Below, piece by piece: positions 5,353-10,323 of a stretch of DNA of 10,323 bases (its first letter is position 1; each line of letters starts with the position of its first letter). The notes under the pieces were generated by a model. The model was not told the origin of the DNA and did not search any database. It worked only from the letters and a program-made list of their open reading frames with translations. The position numbers and the translations under genes are program-made. This DNA is from Veillonellaceae bacterium UBA5809 (lineage in GTDB: Bacteria > Bacillota > Negativicutes > Veillonellales > Dialisteraceae): positions 1 through 10,323 of the forward strand of contig DIDD01000027.1 of NCBI GenBank assembly GCA_002417965.1, in the 5' to 3' direction.

Positions 5353-6441
5353 TTAAGAAAGGGTATATCCGTAATCATCATGAAGTGTCCGCACTGCGCC
5401 CTGATCTCCTCTTAACGCCGCCTGAATCAGCCATTCCATAGCTTTTTTTTCATCCTTGGCCGTTCCTGCTCCATTTTCATAGGCATACCCCAATCGGGCC
5501 ATGGCGAACGCATCTCCATTGCCCGCTGCCTTTCTGTACCACCGGACAGCTTCTTCCACATCAGGTTTCGTACCAATTCCTGATTCCCAACACAGCCCAA
5601 GCGCTGACTGGGATGCCGCCGATTCATAGACCGCCCCTTTTTTGAAACATTCAAAAGCCCGGTCTTCATGTCCAGGTCTCCTGTCTGCATCTCTGTAAGT
5701 CTCTCCCAACCGGAGCCACACCTCATAATCCCCAAGACCGGCGGCTTCTTCTGCCATAGAAAAAGCCATTCTGTCATCAATCCGTCCTGCCTGTCCTGTA
5801 ATATATTCTATACAGGCCACCCCCAGAAAAGTTCTCAGTGTCAAATCTCCGTCGGGATCCTGAAGTTCCCGCCCCTTCCTGATCCACTGCTCTGCAATTC
5901 TTACATCCTTGGGAACCAGACCTCCTTCTGCATAGAAAAGCCCGGTCATCAGCATAGCCCCGGGATCTCCTCTCTGCGCTGCCAGAAGATAATATTGAAA
6001 AGCCTGAGGTCTGTTTACTTTCCCTAAAGTTCCTTCATCAAACATGCGTGCCAGCAGGGCTGCCGCTTCCCGGTTTCCTTTTTCAGAAGCTTCTTCCAGC
6101 AGTCTTCTGGCCTTTCGTATATTGGGCCGATATCCCGGAAAGCCATGCATAAAGAGTTTTCCCATCTGCAGTAGAGAATGCTCATCATGAAATTCCACAC
6201 CGATTTCATAGCATAAAAAAGCTTTTTTTTGATCAGGAGGCCCCAATACTCCCCTTTCAAATTTTTCCCCCAGCATCCCTATCTCTGACGCAGCCTCCGG
6301 CGCGCCCAGACGGGCTGCTTTTCTAAAATACATGACTGCATCTTCATATTGGCCTGAAGCAAGGCAGTCCTGACCCATGGCATAATCATATTCCATCATG
6401 CGGTCTGACGGCAGTTGGCCTTCATGTACATCGGCGCTCAT
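5353..6441 (-). CDS. Sel1-like repeat (SLR/TPR-like) protein
   Basis: A 362-aa cytoplasmic protein (no signal peptide or membrane segment) built almost entirely of about seven or eight Sel1-type repeats of 36-38 residues. These are seen as recurring A-x-x-x-Y/L-x-x-A-A-x-x-G-x-x-x-A blocks, for example AVMYFRKAARLGAPEA, AFQYYLLAAQRGDPGA, AVRWYRKAAGNGDAFAM and AMEWLIQAALRGDQGA, each followed by LG-x-x-Y/F-E-x-G. Such solenoids bind partner proteins and have no catalysis. The ATG overlaps the korB stop (ATGA) and has only a weak ribosome site, so translation probably depends on korB. Co-production suggests a role tied to the oxidoreductase, such as assembly or regulation, but this is inference. 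Two A8 tracts in the coding strand (T8 at 5443-5450 and 6223-6230) encode x-K-K-A motifs within repeats. Confidence 0.85.
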   Translation of the reverse strand: MSADVHEGQLPSDRMMEYDYAMGQDCLASGQYEDAVMYFRKAARLGAPEAASEIGMLGEKFERGVLGPPDQKKAFLCYEIGVEFHDEHSLLQMGKLFMHGFPGYRPNIRKARRLLEEASEKGNREAAALLARMFDEGTLGKVNRPQAFQYYLLAAQRGDPGAMLMTGLFYAEGGLVPKDVRIAEQWIRKGRELQDPDGDLTLRTFLGVACIEYITGQAGRIDDRMAFSMAEEAAGLGDYEVWLRLGETYRDADRRPGHEDRAFECFKKGAVYESAASQSALGLCWESGIGTKPDVEEAVRWYRKAAGNGDAFAMARLGYAYENGAGTAKDEKKAMEWLIQAALRGDQGAVRTLHDDYGYTLS

Positions 6442-7304
6442 TGAAATTCACTGCAAAGTGTATGAAACACTTCTGCGGAAGGCTTTTCTACATGGGCTGT
6501 CAATGTGTCTTCCTGGGGCGGCATTGTATCTTCAAAAGACGGCGTCTCATGGTCCTCATAAATTACGCCTGTAACAAGCCCCTTTGTTTCCACAAGAAGT
6601 TTCATGGCTTCCGCCATGTTGCCCGGATCATATCCAGGTTTTACTGATTCCACATCCTGCAGGTTTTCACGGTACCACTCAAATGTATTGACATGATTGA
6701 ATGTAACGCAGGGCGTAAAAATATTGACGTATGAAAATCCCTTGTGATCCATAGCCCGTGTGATAATGGAAGACAATCCTCTGCGGTCCAGTGAGAAGGC
6801 CTGCGCCACGAAAGTGCATCCGCAGGCAATCGCCATGGGAAGTACTGCCAAAGGAGTTTCTGCATTGCCCTGAGGCGTTGTTTTTGTGACAAATCCCTTG
6901 CTCGAACGAGGACTTGTCTGTCCCTTTGTCAGCCCATAGACCTGATTGTCAAATACCAGATAAGTCATATTCATATTTCTTTTCATGGCATGTACAGCAT
7001 GCCCGATTCCGATGGCATAGGAATCCCCGTCTCCTGAGCACACAATCACCTGCAGATCCCGGTTGGCACATTTAATCCCCTGTGCAAAAGGGAGTGCTCT
7101 TCCATGGGTTGTGTGGGCTCCATAGCAGTAAAGATATCCGCCGATCCGGCTGGAACATCCAATTCCTGAAATCAGGGCCAGTTTCTCAAAAGGAATCTGT
7201 TTTTCTGCACATACTGTCTGTATGGCCATCTGAATGCCGAAATCGCCGCATCCGGGACACCAGTTCGGCATAATCTTATTTTTGTATTCTCTCGATGAAA
7301 TCAT
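6438..7304 (-). CDS. korB: 2-oxoacid:ferredoxin oxidoreductase, beta subunit (probably 2-oxoglutarate)
   Basis: The thiamine-diphosphate-binding subunit, which decarboxylates a 2-oxoacid (probably 2-oxoglutarate) and, with KorA, transfers the acyl group to CoA while reducing ferredoxin; the reverse reaction is also possible in anaerobes. It has 288 aa, normal length. The [4Fe-4S] ligands are Cys16 and Cys19 (WCPGCGDFG), Cys50 (GIGCSSR) and Cys199 (FTPCVTFN). The ThDP/Mg motif runs from GDGDSYAIG (91-99) to FDNQVYG (118-124). HTTHGRALPFAQGIK (64-78) is the conserved loop seen in KorB proteins. AAGGAGGT (7314-7321) lies 9 nt before ATG, and the start overlaps the korA stop by one base (TAATG). 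No separate ferredoxin-like delta subunit is present, as usual for Kor-type two-subunit enzymes. Substrate preference cannot be fixed from sequence alone. Confidence 0.93.
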   Translation of the reverse strand: MISSREYKNKIMPNWCPGCGDFGIQMAIQTVCAEKQIPFEKLALISGIGCSSRIGGYLYCYGAHTTHGRALPFAQGIKCANRDLQVIVCSGDGDSYAIGIGHAVHAMKRNMNMTYLVFDNQVYGLTKGQTSPRSSKGFVTKTTPQGNAETPLAVLPMAIACGCTFVAQAFSLDRRGLSSIITRAMDHKGFSYVNIFTPCVTFNHVNTFEWYRENLQDVESVKPGYDPGNMAEAMKLLVETKGLVTGVIYEDHETPSFEDTMPPQEDTLTAHVEKPSAEVFHTLCSEFQ

Positions 7305-9052
7305 TATCCAAGTACCTCCTTTGCCTTCTTGACTACGGTGGATGCCAAAATCGGTGTCCCGTCGTACTGCAGAAGAGAACGGAATTTATCATGACAGGAA
7401 AAATGGGACTTGAAAATCTGCTTTAGCTGGGCAGTGGCATTTTCCTCCACAATCAGCACCTTGGCTGACTGATGTATGTACGGGAACAGGACTTCTTCAG
7501 GAAATGGCTCCAGGAGCCGGAGTTGGAGATGATTGATCCGGGCACCATTTTTTTCCAAAACCTCCATGGCCTCTTCTATCGCCCCGTTGGTCGAGGCCAT
7601 GCCGATGATCAGCAGGTCATTGCTTTTTTCCTGAGTTCTGATTGTAAAAGGCTGAATTTTTTCACAGACACTCTGCAGTTTGCGCAGACGTTTTTTCATC
7701 TGTGTCACTCTGATTTTGGGATCTTCCGCCGGCTTTCCATAGCTGTTATGCTCCAATCCGGTAGAAAGAAACATACCGTCTTTTACACCGGGAACCGTCC
7801 TCGGAGAAATACCGTCTTCCGTATCACAGAAACGGTCAAAATAAGCAGCAGGATCTAAAGCGGGCAAATCTTTAGTCAGAAGTTTTCCCCGGCTGATGGG
7901 AATCCGGTTCATATCCAGCGCCGGCACCGACTGTTTGCACAGACCGAACTGAAGATCTGACAAAACAATCACAGGACATTGAAATTCTTCCGCCAGGTTA
8001 AACGCTTCCTGTGTCAGATAGAAACAGTCTTCAATGCTGGAAGGTGCCACAACGATTTTCATTTTGTCGCCATGACCGCTGTATATGGCCGGCAGAATAT
8101 CACTCTGCTCAACTTTTGTAGGCATCCCTGTCGAAGGTCCGGCACGCATGACATCAATAATGACTACAGGAATTTCTGCCATTTCCGCCATTGAAACAGA
8201 TTCACTCATCAAAGAAAATCCCGGGCCGCTGGTAGCTGTAAATCCGCGGGCCCCGGCATACGCAGCCCCCATAGCCATCATGCAGGCAGACAGTTCATCT
8301 TCTGTCTGCACGACGGTACCATGCACCTCATGCATGACACGGATCATATATTCCATAATTTCCGAGGCGGGCGTGATCGGGTAAGAAGCCATGAAACGGC
8401 TTCCTGCAGCAATAGCCCCCAAAGCTGCCGCTTCATTTCCCAAAAGATACATCTGATTCCTGCCTTCCGGGTTCTCTAAATGACCCATAGGCGGAATTTC
8501 TTTCATAGCCTCTGCCGCCGATGCCATGCCTTCATCAAATGCCATCAGATTTTTTTCTACAATATCAGCGCCTTTTTTCTCAAAACGCTGTGCAATAAAA
8601 CGGTGAAAGGGTTCTTTTGGAAACCCCATCAGCGCCGCTGACATGCCAAGAGCCACCATATTTTTCATTTGCAGAGAACCGTATTTCTTTGCAATATCTG
8701 TTATAGGAAGCGCCAGCAGCGTTTTATCAGAAGTACGCTTCCATTTGGGCCTAAATGCGGAATCTGCAATAATAATACCGTGATCCCTCACTTCTGGACT
8801 GTGAAAATCAACTGTTTCCTGATCCAACGCCACCAGATTGTCTACCCGCTCACCGATTGTCTGCACCGGATGGAGTGAGATTCTGAGTGCAATCGTCGTA
8901 TGCCCCCCCTTAATACGGGAAGAGAACAGACGCTGACTGAAAAGAGAGTAACCTTCCTGTGCCAGTACATGGCCCAGAATTTCTCCGCAGGATTCTACGC
9001 CCTGACCCTGCTGTCCTCCCATTTTCCATATAAAGTCATGATTTGTTTCCAA
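7304..9052 (-). CDS. korA: 2-oxoacid:ferredoxin oxidoreductase, fused gamma-alpha subunit
   Basis: Partner of KorB. A 582-aa fusion: residues about 8-185 form the gamma domain (GGQQGQGVESCGEIL, SQRLFSSRIKGGHTT), and residues about 200-582 the alpha subunit. The alpha part has YPITP (224-228), the motif that lines the 2-oxoacid/CoA site in this family, TSGPGFSLMSES (274-285), and RAGPSTGMPT (303-312). This fused order and length match KorA-type proteins rather than the four-subunit pyruvate enzymes. The start is TTG at 9052-9050, chosen because AAGGAGG (9060-9066) lies 7 nt upstream; the next ATG would cut into the GGQQGQG loop region. It leads the korA-korB-Sel1 unit from its own promoter (9152-9180), insulated from rpoC by a terminator. 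The enzyme is oxygen-sensitive in known relatives, fitting an anaerobe. Confidence 0.93.
   Translation of the reverse strand: METNHDFIWKMGGQQGQGVESCGEILGHVLAQEGYSLFSQRLFSSRIKGGHTTIALRISLHPVQTIGERVDNLVALDQETVDFHSPEVRDHGIIIADSAFRPKWKRTSDKTLLALPITDIAKKYGSLQMKNMVALGMSAALMGFPKEPFHRFIAQRFEKKGADIVEKNLMAFDEGMASAAEAMKEIPPMGHLENPEGRNQMYLLGNEAAALGAIAAGSRFMASYPITPASEIMEYMIRVMHEVHGTVVQTEDELSACMMAMGAAYAGARGFTATSGPGFSLMSESVSMAEMAEIPVVIIDVMRAGPSTGMPTKVEQSDILPAIYSGHGDKMKIVVAPSSIEDCFYLTQEAFNLAEEFQCPVIVLSDLQFGLCKQSVPALDMNRIPISRGKLLTKDLPALDPAAYFDRFCDTEDGISPRTVPGVKDGMFLSTGLEHNSYGKPAEDPKIRVTQMKKRLRKLQSVCEKIQPFTIRTQEKSNDLLIIGMASTNGAIEEAMEVLEKNGARINHLQLRLLEPFPEEVLFPYIHQSAKVLIVEENATAQLKQIFKSHFSCHDKFRSLLQYDGTPILASTVVKKAKEVLG
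7314..7321 (-). promoter_or_regulatory. Strong ribosome binding site for korB inside the end of korA
   Basis: AAGGAGGT, a near-perfect Shine-Dalgarno sequence, lies 9 nt before the korB ATG and within the last codons of korA. It allows independent initiation on top of coupling, which suits the equal amounts of the two subunits that the complex requires. Confidence 0.8.
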
Positions 9053-9059
9053 TCTTCAG

Positions 9060-9066
9060 CCTCCTT
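9060..9066 (-). promoter_or_regulatory. Ribosome binding site deciding the TTG start of korA
   Basis: AAGGAGG with 7 nt to TTG. It is the only good site near the 5' end and there is no ATG at a suitable distance, so a TTG start is favoured. Confidence 0.75.
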
Positions 9067-9151
9067 ATGCAACTCCGGGCAAAGCGGATTTTGAATGTCT
9101 TCAGACTTCCGTCAGCCCCTTTGTATGACTAAAAGAATATGATTTAATTAC

Positions 9152-9180
9152 ATTTTATCATCTGTATGCTGTTTCGTCCA
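9152..9180 (-). promoter_or_regulatory. Promoter of the korA-korB-Sel1 unit
   Basis: On the minus strand TGGACG (9180-9175), 17 bp, then TAAAAT (9157-9152) preceded by TG at 9160-9159 (TGaTAAAAT). The predicted start is near 9145, giving a leader of about 90 nt. The -35 matches the consensus at four of six positions. Confidence 0.55.
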
Positions 9181-9221
9181 TGAAATTACTGAAAATTGTA
9201 TACAAAATACATATGAAATAC

Positions 9222-9256
9222 AAAAACAAAGGAACCCCCGAAGGGCTCCCTTGTTT
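9222..9256 (-). terminator. Rho-independent terminator of rpoC
   Basis: Reading leftwards from just past the rpoC stop, AACAAGGGAGCCC and GGGGGTTCCTTTGTT pair around a TTCG tetraloop closed by C-G (the very stable CUUCGG type), followed by a T-rich tract. It separates rpoC transcription from the kor unit. Confidence 0.9.
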
Positions 9257-9261
9257 CTGCA

Positions 9262-10323
9262 TTATACAGCATGGCTGCTGTTTTGTGCTTCTTTCGTTGT
9301 GTCACTCTTGCCGCCCGCATTTTTAACAACTTTGATGCGGCGGTAGCGTGCCATTCCCGTCCCGGCGGGAATTAACTTCCCAATGATAACATTTTCTTTC
9401 AGCCCCAGCAGGGGATCAACCTTACCGCGTATGGCGGCATCCGTCAATACCCGCGTTGTTTCCTGGAAGGAAGCAGCAGACAGGAAAGAATCTGTAGCCA
9501 GAGCCGCCTTGGTGGTGCCCAGCAGCATATTCTTGCCGGTAGCCGGCTGTTTGCCTTCATCAGCCAGCTTTCGGTTTTCCTGGCGGAATGCAATCATATC
9601 CACCACTTCACCCGGCAGCCAGTTGGAATCCCCTTCATCTTCAATCTTGATTTTTCTCAACATCTGACGGACGATGATTTCAATATGCTTGTCATTGATT
9701 TCAACACCTTGGGACCGGTAAACCTTCTGTACTTCGTATACTATGTAGTTCTGTGTTGCATTAACTCCGCTGACGCGGAGAATATCATGAGGATTGATGG
9801 ATCCTTCTGTCAAACGGTCTCCGGCATGGATGTCTTGTCCGTCCACTACAGAAAGACGTTTCCCAAAGGGTATTTTATACGCTTCGGAATTTTCTTCATT
9901 AGTAACTGTAATGGTAAAGACACCTTTGTTCTCTTCCGATTCCGCAATAGATACAGTCCCGTCAATCTCACTGATAACGGCATGATGTTTTGGCTTTCTG
10001 GCTTCAAAAAGTTCTTCTACACGGGGAAGCCCCTGTGTAATATCTTCACTGGAAGCAACACCGCCTGTATGGAATGTACGCATCGTCAGCTGGGTGCCGG
10101 GTTCACCGATGGACTGGGCCGCTATAATGCCCACAGCCTCACCGATCTCCACATGCCTGCCCGTAGCCAGATTCCGTCCGTAGCATTTTGCACAAACTCC
10201 GTGGGGAGATTTGCAGGTTAGAATCGAGCGGATCTTAACGGTCTTATAGTATTTCTGGATCTCGGCCGCCTCTTCTTCAGTGATTTCTTCATTTTTTGCA
10301 ACAATCAGCCTGCCGGTATCAGG
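9262..10323 (-). CDS. rpoC: DNA-directed RNA polymerase beta' subunit, C-terminal 353 residues
   Basis: The catalytic-core subunit of RNA polymerase, cut by the right edge of the window. The visible fragment starts in frame at 10323 and contains three ligands of the beta' zinc site, Cys37, Cys44 and Cys47 (TCKSPHGVCAKCYGRN; the fourth lies upstream). The trigger-loop region follows with the near-invariant IGEAVGIIAAQSIGEPGTQLTMRTFHTGG (about 60-88). The sequence then runs directly into EDITQGLPRVEELFEARKPK, so the large SI3 insertion found in the proteobacterial enzyme is absent, as expected for Firmicutes. The C-terminus holds FLSAASFQETTRVLTDAAIRGK and LLGLKENVIIGKLIPAGTG, the usual end region, then a short charged tail. 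There is no ribosomal-protein gene behind it; a terminator follows at once. Confidence 0.98.
   Translation of the reverse strand, partial: PDTGRLIVAKNEEITEEEAAEIQKYYKTVKIRSILTCKSPHGVCAKCYGRNLATGRHVEIGEAVGIIAAQSIGEPGTQLTMRTFHTGGVASSEDITQGLPRVEELFEARKPKHHAVISEIDGTVSIAESEENKGVFTITVTNEENSEAYKIPFGKRLSVVDGQDIHAGDRLTEGSINPHDILRVSGVNATQNYIVYEVQKVYRSQGVEINDKHIEIIVRQMLRKIKIEDEGDSNWLPGEVVDMIAFRQENRKLADEGKQPATGKNMLLGTTKAALATDSFLSAASFQETTRVLTDAAIRGKVDPLLGLKENVIIGKLIPAGTGMARYRRIKVVKNAGGKSDTTKEAQNSSHAV

Noticed and set aside
9685..10221. Plus-strand ORF of 178 codons
   Set aside because: It is antisense to the strongly conserved rpoC coding sequence and has no recognisable domain.

Overview
The window most likely comes from a Negativicutes bacterium (Veillonellales/Selenomonadales; something near Dialister or Megasphaera is a guess). 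The main evidence is the truncated gene at the left edge. It encodes a signal peptide followed directly by an S-layer-homology domain, the layout of the OmpM-type outer-membrane anchoring porins of these didermic Firmicutes. A ferredoxin-linked 2-oxoacid oxidoreductase and cobamide-salvage genes fit an anaerobe of this kind. Every gene I can support lies on the minus strand, so the window is best read from right to left.

Right to left: (1) The 3' third of rpoC (RNA polymerase beta') ends in a strong UUCG-capped terminator. (2) A three-gene unit has its own promoter: korA (gamma-alpha fusion), korB and a Sel1-repeat protein, joined by a 1-nt and a 4-nt overlap. (3) A 34-bp perfect palindrome sits between the Sel1-repeat stop codon and the extended -10 promoter of a Fur-family regulator. 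The regulator ends at a terminator whose 3' arm is present in three tandem 9-bp copies. (4) A single gene for an exported DUF3298/RsiV-like protein has its own promoter and a clean hairpin terminator. (5) A tightly coupled three-gene operon holds a TIM-barrel hydrolase of the AP-endonuclease-2/xylose-isomerase superfamily (candidate CbiR), a CbiZ-type adenosylcobinamide amidohydrolase with a long C-terminal extension, and a nitrilase-superfamily amidase. (6) A roughly 390-bp AT-rich gap carries a near-consensus promoter and a possible 19-codon leader ORF ahead of the S-layer/OmpM-like gene.

How they may work together: KorAB interconverts a 2-oxoacid (probably 2-oxoglutarate) and its acyl-CoA with ferredoxin as electron carrier. 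The coupled operon looks like a cobamide-remodelling cassette. CbiR-type enzymes cut off the lower ligand of a salvaged cobamide, and CbiZ removes the aminopropanol arm to give cobyric acid, which can be rebuilt with a preferred lower ligand. The nitrilase and the CbiZ extension have no assigned role in that pathway and are the most interesting unknowns here. I see no rRNA, tRNA, CRISPR array, insertion sequence or cobalamin riboswitch.
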